Assembly (NCBI GenBank): GCA_025937785.1
Contig: JAICQQ010000006.1
Coordinates: 1-64,000, forward strand
Length of the DNA stretch: 64,000 nucleotides
Direction of reading: 5' to 3'
Origin: Polyangiaceae bacterium
Lineage (GTDB): Bacteria > Myxococcota_A > Polyangia > Polyangiales > Polyangiaceae
Shown here: one piece after another, positions 18,325 to 29,401 of the stretch
Numbering within the stretch: position 1 is the stretch's first letter
How the letters are laid out: each line of letters starts with the position of its first letter
Notes under the pieces: generated by a model
Database searches by the model: none
What the model was told of the DNA's origin: nothing
Seen by the model: the letters and a program-made list of their open reading frames with translations, nothing else
Translations under genes and position numbers: made by a program

Positions 18325-19152
18325 TCAGCGCTCGACGTCGATGCGCATGCCTTCGCGGGCGACGATCGCGCCCGACCACATGTCACGCGCCTCCTGCTCG
18401 AGCGCCTGCATGAAATCGTCTTCGTGGTCCGGGTCGTGGTGGAAGATCGCGAGCTGTTTCACGTCGGCGGCGGTGCAGAGGCGCACCGCTTCTTGCCACG
18501 TGGAGTGGCCCCAACCAACCTTGCTCTCGAACTCCTGGTCGGTGTAGGTGGAGTCGTACACGACCAAATCAGCGCCTTCGATCAGCCCGAGCACGTTCTG
18601 ATCGGGCTGCCCGGGAATGTGTTCCGTATCGGTAACGTAGCAGAGGGCCTTGCCGCCGTGCTCGATGCGGTAGCCGGTGGCTCCGTTGGGATGATTGAGC
18701 GGGGCGGTGCGGACCTTCACGCCACCTCCCAGGTTGAAGGTGTCGCCGACGCTGAAGTCTTCGAACTTCAACACGGCTTTCATGGTCTCGAGCGGCACTG
18801 GAAACGTGGGCTGCATCATTTGGCCCGCGAGGACTTCTTGAATGCCCCCACTACCCTTGAGGTGACCCGCGAGGATCTCGAACGTGCGATCTTTCTGAAA
18901 TGCCGGCGTGAAGAACGGGAAGCCGTTGATGTGATCCCAGTGTGTGTGCGTGAGAAACAGCTGTGCGCGTTTGATGTCAGCTTTGAGAAACTTGTGCCCC
19001 AAGCTCCGGATGCCGGTCCCCGCGTCCAGAATCAACGTGTGCTCACCCGCTTGGACCTCGAGACAACTCGTATTGCCCCCGTATCGAACATGTTTCGGCG
19101 ACGGGCAGGCAATACTTCCCCGGACGCCCCAGAACTCCAGCCCGAAAGCCAT
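18325..19152 (-). CDS. MBL-fold metallo-hydrolase
   Basis: 275 residues. The metal-binding HxHxDH motif is THTHWDH at about residues 70-76; further ligands are the His in LNHPNGATG, the Asp in YVTDTEH and the His in IFHHDPDHEDD. The N-terminus, EFWGVRGSIACPSP then RYGGNTSCLEV, is the signature of the group annotated as phosphoribosyl cyclic phosphodiesterase or RNase Z-like proteins. A hydrolase acting on a phosphodiester is likely; substrate unknown. It converges on the EF-G gene and is transcribed alone. Confidence 0.88.
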   Translation of the reverse strand: MAFGLEFWGVRGSIACPSPKHVRYGGNTSCLEVQAGEHTLILDAGTGIRSLGHKFLKADIKRAQLFLTHTHWDHINGFPFFTPAFQKDRTFEILAGHLKGSGGIQEVLAGQMMQPTFPVPLETMKAVLKFEDFSVGDTFNLGGGVKVRTAPLNHPNGATGYRIEHGGKALCYVTDTEHIPGQPDQNVLGLIEGADLVVYDSTYTDQEFESKVGWGHSTWQEAVRLCTAADVKQLAIFHHDPDHEDDFMQALEQEARDMWSGAIVAREGMRIDVER

Positions 19153-19851
19153 CTAGCTCCATCTCCGGTAGCGGGCAGTCGCTCGCACCGCCAGCAGACA
19201 GCTGGTCGACCGCTTATACATGCCTGAACCTGGCCACGTCACTTACCAAAACCCTCGGGCATTAACCCCTGGGAGTCAATGGCTGTGGCGCGGACGCCGC
19301 AATTTACGGGCGACGCGCACCTACGAGTGACGCACGCGTCGAGCTCGCTGGGCGGCTGCCCGCCTCGCACCGGGCCTTGACTCCGTCAGGGTGTACGCGC
19401 TCGCGTGCGTACCATTCCGCACACTTTCCGTTCTGGTAGCGCTCCGTCCCGCGCGGCTTCGTGGCGTGGCCGGGCCGCGTGCCGCGGGCGGAACGGGCTC
19501 GTACCGCGGGCTCCACTCAACGCACACGGGCACTCGACCGCAGCGGCGCTTGAGGCGCGTCGCGCCCGACGCTCGTGGACAGCAGCGCAGCTTGCGTGAA
19601 ATCCTCAGCAACGGCACCAGTTTAGGCAGGCGGCACGCGCCAATCGCTTCCCCGCCGTGCGCGGTACATGTGTGCGCGGAGGAGAGGCTGTCAACTCAAC
19701 TCGAGCCTCGCGGATGCAGCAGTAGAGGAACTCGCGTAGCGGCGGCGCGCTGCATGAACGACGGCTCGCCAGCGCTTGGACCGGGCCGGCGAGAGCCGCG
19801 GAGGCGCTGCGTTCGCCGGACAAAAGCGGTAGAGTGCGAAGCTGAGGCATC
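19153..19851. other. Long gene-free stretch upstream of the HD-GYP gene
   Basis: About 700 bp without a convincing gene. The frames that stay open encode Arg/Pro/Ala-rich sequences without family resemblance. The region is locally rich in Arg-codon-like CGC/CGT on both strands. Regulatory sequence for the two divergent genes must lie here. I see no tRNA, riboswitch or terminator that I can name. Confidence 0.5.
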
Positions 19852-21573
19852 GTGGAATCCGACAAGCACTCGAGCCCAACGACTCACGGCGACTCGGCAG
19901 AAACGCTAGAACAGCGCCTGGAGCGCTTCGAGCTGCTCTATCGAGTCGGGATCGCACTCTCGGCCGAACACAACACCGATCGCTTGATCGAAATGATCTT
20001 GGTCGAGGCCCAAAAGCTGTGCAACGCCGACGGCGGCACCTTGTACCTGGTGAACGAGTCTCGAGAGCTCTCTTTCGCAATCTTGCGGACCGACTCGCTC
20101 CACGTCGCGCTCGGTGGCACGACGGGCATACCCATCGACCTGCCACCCATTCCACTCCGGGACCCCGCCACGGGCAACCCCAACAAGCAGAACGTGGCGA
20201 GCTACGCCACCTGGCTCAAGCGCTCGGTCAACATCGAAGACGCCTATGACGCGAAGGGTTTCGACTTTTCCGGCATGAAAAGCTTCGACACGCGTAACGG
20301 CTACCGATCGCGATCCTTCCTGACGATCCCGCTCGCGACCAACGAAGGCATCGTGATCGGAGTGATCCAGCTGATCAATGCGCGGGACGAGGCTGGCAAC
20401 GTCAAGGCGTTCTCGAAAGAGAATCAGCGCGTCGTCGAGGCCCTCTGCTCGCAAGCGGCGATCGCCCTGTACAACCAGCTGCTGCTCGACGATCAGCGAC
20501 GTCTGTTGGAGAGCTTCATCAAGTTGATCGCCTCCGCCATCGACGCGAAGAGCCCCTACACCGGCGCCCACTGCGAGCGGGTGCCGATTCTCACCGAGAT
20601 GCTCGCGCGCTCGGTGTGCAACGCCAGCGAGGGCCCGTTCGCCAGTTTCACGTTGAGCGACGAGGAGTGGTACGAGCTGCAGATCGCTGCCTGGCTCCAC
20701 GACTGCGGCAAGATCACGACCCCGGTTCACGTGATGGACAAGGCCACCAAGCTCGAGACCATCTCCGATCGCATCGACAGCGTGCGCGCGCGTTTCGAAA
20801 TCTTGAAGCGCGACGCGGAAATCGCCGCCTTGAAGCGGCGGCTCGAGGGTGGCAACGACGACGACGGCTCACTGGCGGCGGAGCACGCGCGCCTGGACGC
20901 GGATCTCGCTTTCCTGGAGGCCTCGAACATCGGGGGTGAGTTCTTGTCACCGGACAAGCAAGCGCGGATCGCCGAAATCGGATCTCGCCACGTCACGTTG
21001 GGCGGGCAAAGCCGCCCGCTTTTGTCTGAAGACGAGATCTCCAATCTGTCGATCTCGAAGGGCACGCTGCTACCGAGCGAGCGGCTCATCATCAACGGGC
21101 ACATGGTGCAAACCGTCAAGATGCTCGAGGCGCTGCCGTTCCCGAGCAACCTCAGGCGTGTCCCCGAATATGCGGGCGGGCACCACGAGAAGATGGATGG
21201 AACCGGCTACCCGAAGGGCTTGTTCGCCGGCGACATGTCCATCCCGGCGCGTATCATGGCGATCGCTGACGTGTTCGAGGCGCTGACTGCGGACGATCGG
21301 CCCTACAAGAAGGCGAAGAAGCTGTCCGAAACCATGCGCATCATGGGTTTCATGAAGCGCGACAACCACCTCGATCCAGAGCTGTTCGATCACTTCGTAC
21401 GCGGCGAGGTGTACCTCGAGTATGCACGGCGTTTCTTGGCACCCCACCTGATCGACGAGGTCGACGTCGCGGCGTTGCTGGCGATCGAACCCAAGCCTTT
21501 CGAGCTCCCCGAGCAAGAGGTCCGCATGCAACGCTGGCGGAGCTTCCTCGCCGAATACGCGACCGGGCCGTGA
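19852..21573 (+). CDS. GAF / HD-GYP cyclic-di-GMP phosphodiesterase
   Basis: 573 residues, soluble. A GAF sensor domain (about residues 25-195) is followed by an HD-GYP domain. His283-Asp284 lie in WLHDCGK and the GYP signature HHEKMDGTGYPKG is at 444-456, so the catalytic set is intact. Between them are about 160 residues, more than in a minimal HD-GYP; about 90 of these are charged and coiled-coil-like (RFEILKRDAEIAALKRRLEG onward). Start is GTG 19852 with a GAGG about 4 nt upstream. Expected action is linearisation of c-di-GMP to pGpG or GMP under ligand control. Confidence 0.93.
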   Translation: MESDKHSSPTTHGDSAETLEQRLERFELLYRVGIALSAEHNTDRLIEMILVEAQKLCNADGGTLYLVNESRELSFAILRTDSLHVALGGTTGIPIDLPPIPLRDPATGNPNKQNVASYATWLKRSVNIEDAYDAKGFDFSGMKSFDTRNGYRSRSFLTIPLATNEGIVIGVIQLINARDEAGNVKAFSKENQRVVEALCSQAAIALYNQLLLDDQRRLLESFIKLIASAIDAKSPYTGAHCERVPILTEMLARSVCNASEGPFASFTLSDEEWYELQIAAWLHDCGKITTPVHVMDKATKLETISDRIDSVRARFEILKRDAEIAALKRRLEGGNDDDGSLAAEHARLDADLAFLEASNIGGEFLSPDKQARIAEIGSRHVTLGGQSRPLLSEDEISNLSISKGTLLPSERLIINGHMVQTVKMLEALPFPSNLRRVPEYAGGHHEKMDGTGYPKGLFAGDMSIPARIMAIADVFEALTADDRPYKKAKKLSETMRIMGFMKRDNHLDPELFDHFVRGEVYLEYARRFLAPHLIDEVDVAALLAIEPKPFELPEQEVRMQRWRSFLAEYATGP

Positions 21574-21599
21574 GCACGGCACCGGGCCGTGAGCACTGC
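21562..21599. repeat. 19 bp tandem duplication across the HD-GYP stop codon
   Basis: Two copies of ACCGGGCCGTGAGCACGGC, the second with one mismatch. The TGA stop of the phosphodiesterase lies in the first copy. Confidence 0.8.
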
Positions 21600-21633
21600 G
21601 CACGCTCCCGGTTCGAGCTCGAGCGCGGCCTGC

Positions 21634-22128
21634 TCAGGGCCCCTCGCCCGCCTGTCCCGCCGAACCCGTGACGGCGCCCATGCCGCCAGTGCCGGCAGTC
21701 CCCCCCGCCCCGCCGGTACTCGTGGTGGCCCCGCCAGTTCCGCCGGTGGCCGTGGTGGCCGAGCCGCCGCTCGCGCTGGTAGCCTCGCTGCCCCCGGCTG
21801 AAGGCACGCTGCCGCCCGCACCGCTCGAGCCACCGGCGCTCGAGTCGGAAGCACCCGCTGCGCCCGCTTCGCCGGCCGCGCCCGCGTCACCGGCAGCGCC
21901 CCCAGCGCCACGGGGACAAGCGCACGCCGACCAACCGACGCCGGCGCCGAGGCAGGTCTGGGTGGCCTCGGTCGTGCACTCCCGCGCTCCTGCGCAGGAC
22001 CGGGTGTCGCCGAGGTCACAATCGAAGTCGAGCGGCGGCGGCTCTTTAGATGGCGGGGAATCGGAGCCGCAGGCACCCGCCATCCCGAGAGCCAAGACCG
22101 CCGCCAGAGCCAGCCTTCGTGCGCGCAT
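21634..22128 (-). CDS. Gly/Ala/Ser-rich lipoprotein
   Basis: 164 residues. Signal RLALAAVLALGMAGAC places the lipidated Cys at about residue 20. Residues 35-70 contain paired cysteines (DFDCDLGDTRSCAGA, ECTTEATQTCLG, WSACAC), a short disulfide-rich unit. The last 90 residues are nearly pure Gly, Ala, Ser and Thr (AGGAAGDAGAAGEAG and similar), flexible and probably surface-exposed. Such proteins are common in Polyangia-type genomes; function not assigned. The gene runs towards the HD-GYP gene. Confidence 0.7.
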   Translation of the reverse strand: MRARRLALAAVLALGMAGACGSDSPPSKEPPPLDFDCDLGDTRSCAGARECTTEATQTCLGAGVGWSACACPRGAGGAAGDAGAAGEAGAAGASDSSAGGSSGAGGSVPSAGGSEATSASGGSATTATGGTGGATTSTGGAGGTAGTGGMGAVTGSAGQAGEGP

Positions 22129-22315
22129 CCCCTAACTCTAGCCAGACCCAGCCGACGAGACCAGCCCGCCCCTACCCGCGCCGGGTGACTACGACGCTAC
22201 GCGCCCACCTCGCCCCCGCTGCGCCGGGCGATGCAGATTGACTTCGGGGGTAGGCCGTGGAGTGCTGATTGCACGAGCTCCGCGGTGTTCTTGGCCTCGC
22301 GGGGCCACGTTCCTC

Positions 22316-24220
22316 ATGGTTCAGCTCGTCGGGTATTTGCTCTGCGTCGTCGGGGCGCTGGCTGGTTTCGCGTACCTGGCGCGCGGCAGCGGCTGGCGCC
22401 TCGGCGCTACGCTTCTGGTGCTGCTCCAGGCTGGTCTCGTGCTCTTGGCGCTGGCCAAACCGAGCGCACCGGACCCCACCCCAGGCCTACCCGTGGCCGC
22501 GCGCTCCGACGGTTACGTCACTTCGGCGGCCTGCCGCAGCTGTCACCCCGGCGAGTACGCCTCGTGGCACAGGAGCTTTCACCGCAGCATGACCGAAGTC
22601 GCGAGCGAAACGAGCGTGCGTGCCCCATGGCAGGGGGAACGCTTGGTGTGGCGCGAGCGCAGCTACGAGTTGTTGCGCAAAGGCCCGGAGTTCTGGGTAT
22701 CGCTGCCCGATCCTGACGCGGCTGCGCCGACACGCGCCGCACGAGCCCTCGTACCCCAAGTGGAGCGCCGGGTGGTCATGGTCACCGGCTCGCATCACTA
22801 TCAAGCGTATTGGGTTCGAGGCGGGCGCGGCAACGAGCTCTTGCAGTTCCCGTTCGTCTATCACTTCGAGAGTCAGCGATTCATCCCTCGCGACGACGCT
22901 TTCTTGCAGCCGCCGGATGCGCCGCATCACACCGCGCGCTGGAACTCCAACTGCATCCAGTGCCACGCGGTAGCGGGCGAACCGAGGCACGATCTCAAGA
23001 GCGATCGCTTCGACACCACGGTGGTCGAACTCGGGATAGCCTGTGAAGCATGCCACGGCCCCGCGCTCGAGCACGTGCGCCACTATCGCAACCCGCTGGC
23101 ACGCTACACCGCGGAGACGGAGGGGACCGCGGATGCAACGATCGTGAACCCCGCGAAGCTCGCGCCGGCTCGGAGCGCCGAGGTGTGCGGCCAGTGCCAC
23201 GCCTACTTCGTGCCGCTGGATGCGGAGGGCTGGTGGCAGAACGGGTTCACAGGTTCGTACACCCCCGGCGCAGAGCTCGGGTCATCGCGCCTGATCTTGG
23301 AGTACGAAACGGAGATCGACCGCGAGAACCCGCTCGTCAGCGCCAGCCTCGAGAGCATCTTCTTTGCCGACGGGACCATCCGCGTCGGCGGACGCGAGTA
23401 CAACGGCCTGCTGCGGTCGCCGTGCTACGAACGCGCGCCGCCCGGCCAGGCCATGACCTGCCTGAGCTGTCACGAGCTCCACGGAGACACGCAGGCGAGC
23501 ACGGGGCGCCCCGCCGATCAACTAAAGCCCGAAGCACGATCTGGCGCCCACTGCCTCGAATGCCACGCATCGATCGGGGAAGCGCTCGAGGAACACACGC
23601 ATCACCGCGCGACGTCCAGCGGTAGCGACTGCTACAATTGCCACATGCCGTACACGACGTACGCGCTGTTCAAGGGCATTCGCTCTCATCGAATCACCTC
23701 GCCGAACGCCGAGGCGACGCACCGCTCAGGCACCCTGAACGCCTGCAATCTGTGTCATCTGGATCGCAGCCTGACCTGGACCGCGACGGCGCTCGAGCGC
23801 TGGTACGGGCAGCCTGCCCCCGAGCTTACAGGCGCCGAAGCCGAACTGCCTCACGCCGCGCTCGGCCTCTTGCGCGGCGACGCGGCCACTCGAGTGCTCT
23901 CGGCGTACGGCATGGGCTGGGACATCGCCCAGCAGGTCTCGGGCAACGACTGGCAGGCTCCCCTGCTCGCCGAGCTGCTCGATGACCCTTACTCGGCGGT
24001 ACGCTTCGTGGCGCATCGGTCGCTCCGCACGCTGCCTGGATTCGACAAACACACCTACGACTTTCTGGCTCCCCCTCACGAACGGCGACGCCAACGCGCC
24101 GAGGTGCGTCGCCTCGCCCGCGCGCGTACCGGCAAGCGCGCGCCTTTCGTCATCGACGAGGCCGTGGTACTGCGAGAGTTGGCGCGCAGGGACGACACCC
24201 CAATCAGCATCTCGGAATGA
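22316..24220 (+). CDS. Membrane-anchored octahaem c-type cytochrome with HEAT-like C-terminus
   Basis: About 634 residues. Two hydrophobic segments at the N-terminus (LVGYLLCVVGALAGFAYLA and GATLLVLLQAGLVLLALA) anchor it. Eight CxxCH haem motifs follow in order: CRSCH, CIQCH, CEACH, CGQCH, CLSCH, CLECH, CYNCH, CNLCH. After the last, a helical region with ALGLLRGDAATRVLSAYGMG and LLDDPYSAVRFVAHRSL looks like HEAT repeats. It should carry electrons in the periplasm. The same architecture recurs in the gene at 41494. ATG 22316 begins at the first membrane segment. Its stop abuts a small membrane gene. Partner and substrate are unknown. Confidence 0.9.
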   Translation: MVQLVGYLLCVVGALAGFAYLARGSGWRLGATLLVLLQAGLVLLALAKPSAPDPTPGLPVAARSDGYVTSAACRSCHPGEYASWHRSFHRSMTEVASETSVRAPWQGERLVWRERSYELLRKGPEFWVSLPDPDAAAPTRAARALVPQVERRVVMVTGSHHYQAYWVRGGRGNELLQFPFVYHFESQRFIPRDDAFLQPPDAPHHTARWNSNCIQCHAVAGEPRHDLKSDRFDTTVVELGIACEACHGPALEHVRHYRNPLARYTAETEGTADATIVNPAKLAPARSAEVCGQCHAYFVPLDAEGWWQNGFTGSYTPGAELGSSRLILEYETEIDRENPLVSASLESIFFADGTIRVGGREYNGLLRSPCYERAPPGQAMTCLSCHELHGDTQASTGRPADQLKPEARSGAHCLECHASIGEALEEHTHHRATSSGSDCYNCHMPYTTYALFKGIRSHRITSPNAEATHRSGTLNACNLCHLDRSLTWTATALERWYGQPAPELTGAEAELPHAALGLLRGDAATRVLSAYGMGWDIAQQVSGNDWQAPLLAELLDDPYSAVRFVAHRSLRTLPGFDKHTYDFLAPPHERRRQRAEVRRLARARTGKRAPFVIDEAVVLRELARRDDTPISISE

Positions 24221-24242
24221 GCGAATCGAATGAGCGAATCGA
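24217..24242 (+). repeat. 13 bp tandem duplication at a gene junction
   Basis: ATGAGCGAATCGA occurs twice in a row, and a third partial ATGAGC follows at 24243. The first ATG overlaps the cytochrome stop (ATGA) but reads to a stop after ten codons; only the second ATG (24230) opens the membrane-protein frame. Confidence 0.85.
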
Positions 24243-24679
24243 ATGAGCCGGCCGCCACGGGCGATACCCTCCGCGCGCTTCGCCGCCGTCATCTTCGGTT
24301 CGGGTGGTACGCGCTGCTCGGTTTCTTGGCGCTGGGCGCGGCCCTCGAAGGCCTGCACGGATTCAAGGCCGGGTTCTACCTCGACGTGACCCACGAAACG
24401 CGGCGGCTCATGTGGCGGCTGGCGCACGCCCACGGAACCTTGCTCGCGCTCGTCAACGTCGCGTTCGCGCTCAGCCTCGAAGCCCTGACGGAGCAGGAGC
24501 CCGCGCGCTTGCGCTTCGCTTCCGCGTGCTTGCTGATCGGCGCGCTGCTGGTACCGCTCGGCTTCTTCGCGGGTGGCGTGTTCGCCAAGAACGGCGATCC
24601 CGAGCTCTTCGTGCTGCTCGTCCCCCTCGGCGCCCTGCTCTTGTTCCTGGGCGTTCTGCAGGTCGCTCGCCGCACCTGA
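24230..24679 (+). CDS. Small four-helix membrane protein coupled to the octahaem cytochrome
   Basis: 149 residues with four hydrophobic helices: FGWYALLGFLALGAALEGLH, a segment around LAHAHGTLLALVNVAFALSL, RFASACLLIGALLVPLGFFA and LFVLLVPLGALLLFLGVLQV. Two His near the second helix (AHAHGT) could be haem or quinone ligands, but this is only suggestive. The gene begins 9 bp after the cytochrome stop in the same direction, so the two probably act together as a membrane redox unit. Family not recognised. Confidence 0.75.
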   Translation: MSESNEPAATGDTLRALRRRHLRFGWYALLGFLALGAALEGLHGFKAGFYLDVTHETRRLMWRLAHAHGTLLALVNVAFALSLEALTEQEPARLRFASACLLIGALLVPLGFFAGGVFAKNGDPELFVLLVPLGALLLFLGVLQVARRT

Positions 24680-24770
24680 TTGGCGGGTGGCGAGCCAGCA
24701 CTGCGAGCGATGCAGCCCGTGCTCGTCGCCTCATACTGACGAGCCACGCGGCCGTACTCTTTAGAGGCTA

Positions 24771-26276
<1,506 letters not shown>

Positions 26277-26368
26277 CTGCTACGAAAATAGCACCAGGTC
26301 GGGCTCGAAATACACAGGTATTGCCGCCAAAGGTCGCGGGTCAGCGCCGCCCGGGCCTGGTACGCACG

Positions 26369-27259
26369 TCACCCGGGCGTCGCACTGACGTCGAGATCCC
26401 AACCGTCGAGCGCCGCGAACGAAGCCGTCGCCGAAAAACGGCCTCCGGCGTCTTCACCGATGAACGCCAGCGACGTGGCCGGGTCGTGCGTGAAGAACAA
26501 CCCTACCCGATCGCCGAGCGCTCGCTCGTACAGCGCCCGCTTTTCGTCGATCAGCCGTTCGGGGAAGCGATCGTAACCCATGGTGATGGGCAAGTGCAGC
26601 CATGGCACTCCGGGGATCAGATCAGCGCAAAACACGAGCTGACCCTGGGCTCCCACGACGAAGGTGTGCAACATGCCGGGCGTGTGTCCGTCGCTCTGCC
26701 AGAACCGAAAACTCGCACCCAGCACGTCGCATGTTTCGGCGCGCTCGCGCACGACCTCGAGCCGCCCCGATCGCTCGAGCAATTCCGGCAGGCCGGGGAT
26801 GAATGAAGCGCGGTCGCGCAGGTGCGGGGCGCGGGCGCGCTCGAGCGCGGTTTGCCCCACGACGTAACGCGCACGGGGGAACAGGAGCTCGGGCGGTTGC
26901 CCCTCGCGGAATGGCGAGAGCAGTCCGCCGGCGTGGTCGAAATGCAAGTGGCTCAGCACGACGGCGTCGATCTCGGTGTGATCGACGCCCGCGGCTTTCA
27001 GCGACCCGAGCAGCACGTGCTCGTCCTCGACGACCCCGTAACGCTCCTTCAGCTTCGGTTCGAAGAACACGCCGATGCCCGTCTCGAGCAGGACCTTCCT
27101 GGCGTCCTGCTCGATCAAAAGGGCGCGGCACACCAACGGCACGCGCCCTAACTCGTCCGGGGGCAACCACTTCTGCCACAACGCGCGCGGCGCGTTGCCG
27201 AACATGGCGCCCCCGTCGAGGCGTTGGCTGTTACCGAGGATGGAGCTGACCCGGAGCAT
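26369..27259 (-). CDS. MBL-fold hydrolase between thrS and cysS
   Basis: 296 residues. The metal motif is HLHFDHAGG near residues 106-114; later ligands are the His in SDGHTPGML, the Asp in VFCADLIPG and the His in FFTHDPATS. The overall pattern ([19 protein letters not shown], then KLKERYGV) resembles the AHL-lactonase/quinone-responsive branch of the superfamily, but the substrate cannot be deduced. It begins 6 bp after the thrS stop and precedes cysS, so it is cotranscribed with two tRNA synthetases. Confidence 0.87.
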   Translation of the reverse strand: MLRVSSILGNSQRLDGGAMFGNAPRALWQKWLPPDELGRVPLVCRALLIEQDARKVLLETGIGVFFEPKLKERYGVVEDEHVLLGSLKAAGVDHTEIDAVVLSHLHFDHAGGLLSPFREGQPPELLFPRARYVVGQTALERARAPHLRDRASFIPGLPELLERSGRLEVVRERAETCDVLGASFRFWQSDGHTPGMLHTFVVGAQGQLVFCADLIPGVPWLHLPITMGYDRFPERLIDEKRALYERALGDRVGLFFTHDPATSLAFIGEDAGGRFSATASFAALDGWDLDVSATPG

Positions 27260-27265
27260 CCTGAC

Positions 27266-29239
27266 TCACTCCGCGGCGCGCGGCGCTGTTTGCACGCTGG
27301 CGACGAAGTCGTCGACGGTGAGCTCGACTTGAGACCCATCGTCGCGCGAACGCACGTTGATCGTCCCCGCAGCTTGCTCCTTTTCGCCGACTACGATCAC
27401 GAAAGGCACCTTGCTCAGGCTCGCCTGACGGATCTTGTACGAGACGCGGTCGTCCGTCAGGTTGGTGTCGCAGCGCAAGCCTGCGTCGAGCAGCCGTTCG
27501 CTGACGCTCTTGGCGTACTCCGCGAACTTGTCGCTCACGGGGATCACCGTCACCTGTACCGGTGCGAGCCACATCGGGAACGCGCCCGCGTAGTTCTCGA
27601 TGATGATGCCCAAGAACCGCTCGAGGCTGCCGTAGCAGGCGCGATGAATCATCACCGGCGTGTGCTTGCCGCCGTCGGCTCCCACGTACTTCAGGTCGAA
27701 GCGATCAGGCATCGAGAAATCGAGCTGGATCGTGCCACACTGCCACGAGCGCTTCAGAACATCGCGGATGTGAAAATCGATCTTCGGCCCGTAGAACGCG
27801 CCGTCGCCAGGGTTCAGCTGGTACTCGACGCCCTTCTCGGTCAGTGCCTTCTTCAGCGCCGACTCCGCCTTCTCCCACATTTCGTCGCTACCGATGCTCT
27901 TTGCGGGGCGCGTCGACAGCTCGATGCGTACGTCGGTAAGGTCGAAAGCGCCGTAGACCTCTTTGAAGAAGTCGATCAGCATCTTGATCTCGCTGCCGAT
28001 CTGATCCGGAGTGCAGAAGTGGTGCGCGTCGTCCTGCGTGAACGCCTGCACGCGGAACAAACCGTGACGCACGCCGCTGAGCTCGCGGCGGTGCACCAGG
28101 CCCATCTCGGCGATACGCAGGGGCAGCTCTCGGTGCGAGTGCAACTTGCTCTTGTACGCTACGCAATGCCCAGGACAGTTCATGGGCTTGACCGCCATCG
28201 GCCGATCTTCCTCCACGTTGTCCAGAATTACGTCGTCGTGGCCTTCTTCGCGCAGCTTGAGCTTCGTGAAGAACATGTTCTCGAGGTAGTTCTGGTAATG
28301 TCCGGAGCGGTGCCAGAGCTGCTCGCTCAAGATGATGGGCGTCTTCACCTCGACGTAGCCGCGGCGACGCAACATGCCGCGCATGTAGTCGACTAGCGAG
28401 TTGAATAGTATCGTGCCCTTCGGCAGATAGAACGGGAACCCGGGGGCGTCCTCGTCGAAGGTGAACAGCTCCAACCGTTCACCGAGAACACGATGGTCGC
28501 GTTTCTTCGCTTCCTCCAGCGCGTGCAGGTAGTCCTTCAGCTCTTGCTTGCTGAAGAACGCAGTGCCGTATACCCGCACCAGCTGCTCGCGGCTGGCATC
28601 AGCGCGCCAGTAGGCGCCTGACACTTTGGTCAGCTTCGTGTTGGCGAGCCATCCCGTATTCGGAACGTGCGGACCACGGCACAGATCGATGAATTCTCCG
28701 TGGCGATAGAAGCTCATCTCGTCCCCGCGCTCGAGGATGCCGTCGATGAGCTCGCGCTTGAACTTGTTGGCGCCCCCGTCGATCGCCTTGTACTTCGCGA
28801 AGTACTCGTCGTGCCCGTCGGACACGCAGCGTTCGAAAGGATACGCGGCCTTGGCCAGCCGCTGCATCTCCGCCTCGATCGCGGGGAAGTCGTCGGGCGT
28901 GATTTTGCCTTCGGGCAGGAAGATGTCGTAGTAAAAGCCATCCTCTACCACGGGACCGATGGTGAGCTGAGCCTTCGGGAACACCCGTAAGATCGCGTCA
29001 GCCATCAAGTGGGCGGCCGAGTGACGCATCACCTCGAGCGCCTCGGGATCGCTCTTCGTCACGATCGCGACTTCGTCGCCGTCGGCGAGCTTGGCAGACA
29101 GATCTTTGAGCACGCCGTTGACCTTCGCGGCTACGGCGGCCTTGGCCAGTCCGGGACCGATCTGAGCCGCCAGCGCCGCCGCGGAGGCGTTGTCGTCGAG
29201 CTCGCGCGCACTCCCATCCGGGAGCTTTATCTGAAGCAT
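27266..29239 (-). CDS. thrS: Threonyl-tRNA synthetase
   Basis: 657 residues, full-length bacterial type. An N-terminal TGS domain (residues 1-62) is followed by the editing domain with HSAAHLMADAIL, which removes Ser from tRNA-Thr. The class II catalytic core has MNCPGHC, HRRELSG and a C-terminal motif 3 region (IHRACYGSLERFLGIIIENY). The anticodon-binding domain ends the protein. AAAGGA about 9 nt upstream supports ATG 29239. First gene of the thrS-MBL-cysS operon; the usual infC-rpmI-rplT partners are absent here. Confidence 0.97.
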   Translation of the reverse strand: MLQIKLPDGSARELDDNASAAALAAQIGPGLAKAAVAAKVNGVLKDLSAKLADGDEVAIVTKSDPEALEVMRHSAAHLMADAILRVFPKAQLTIGPVVEDGFYYDIFLPEGKITPDDFPAIEAEMQRLAKAAYPFERCVSDGHDEYFAKYKAIDGGANKFKRELIDGILERGDEMSFYRHGEFIDLCRGPHVPNTGWLANTKLTKVSGAYWRADASREQLVRVYGTAFFSKQELKDYLHALEEAKKRDHRVLGERLELFTFDEDAPGFPFYLPKGTILFNSLVDYMRGMLRRRGYVEVKTPIILSEQLWHRSGHYQNYLENMFFTKLKLREEGHDDVILDNVEEDRPMAVKPMNCPGHCVAYKSKLHSHRELPLRIAEMGLVHRRELSGVRHGLFRVQAFTQDDAHHFCTPDQIGSEIKMLIDFFKEVYGAFDLTDVRIELSTRPAKSIGSDEMWEKAESALKKALTEKGVEYQLNPGDGAFYGPKIDFHIRDVLKRSWQCGTIQLDFSMPDRFDLKYVGADGGKHTPVMIHRACYGSLERFLGIIIENYAGAFPMWLAPVQVTVIPVSDKFAEYAKSVSERLLDAGLRCDTNLTDDRVSYKIRQASLSKVPFVIVVGEKEQAAGTINVRSRDDGSQVELTVDDFVASVQTAPRAAE

Positions 29240-29401
29240 TTCGATTTTCCTTTCAGTCTGAAGCCGGTTACCCCCGACTTCGTGTGATTCACCCGACGGA
29301 AACCGCCCGTCGAGGCAACGGGATCAGACTAGCTCGGAAGCACGCCGGGGGCCAGCCCGACGGCAGACAGCGATGGTGACCAGGAAGCTGGGCGACGGGG
29401 C

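Noticed and set aside
19391-19909. 172-codon frame before the HD-GYP gene
   Set aside because: Arg-rich, no fold or signal, and it would overlap the start of the phosphodiesterase.
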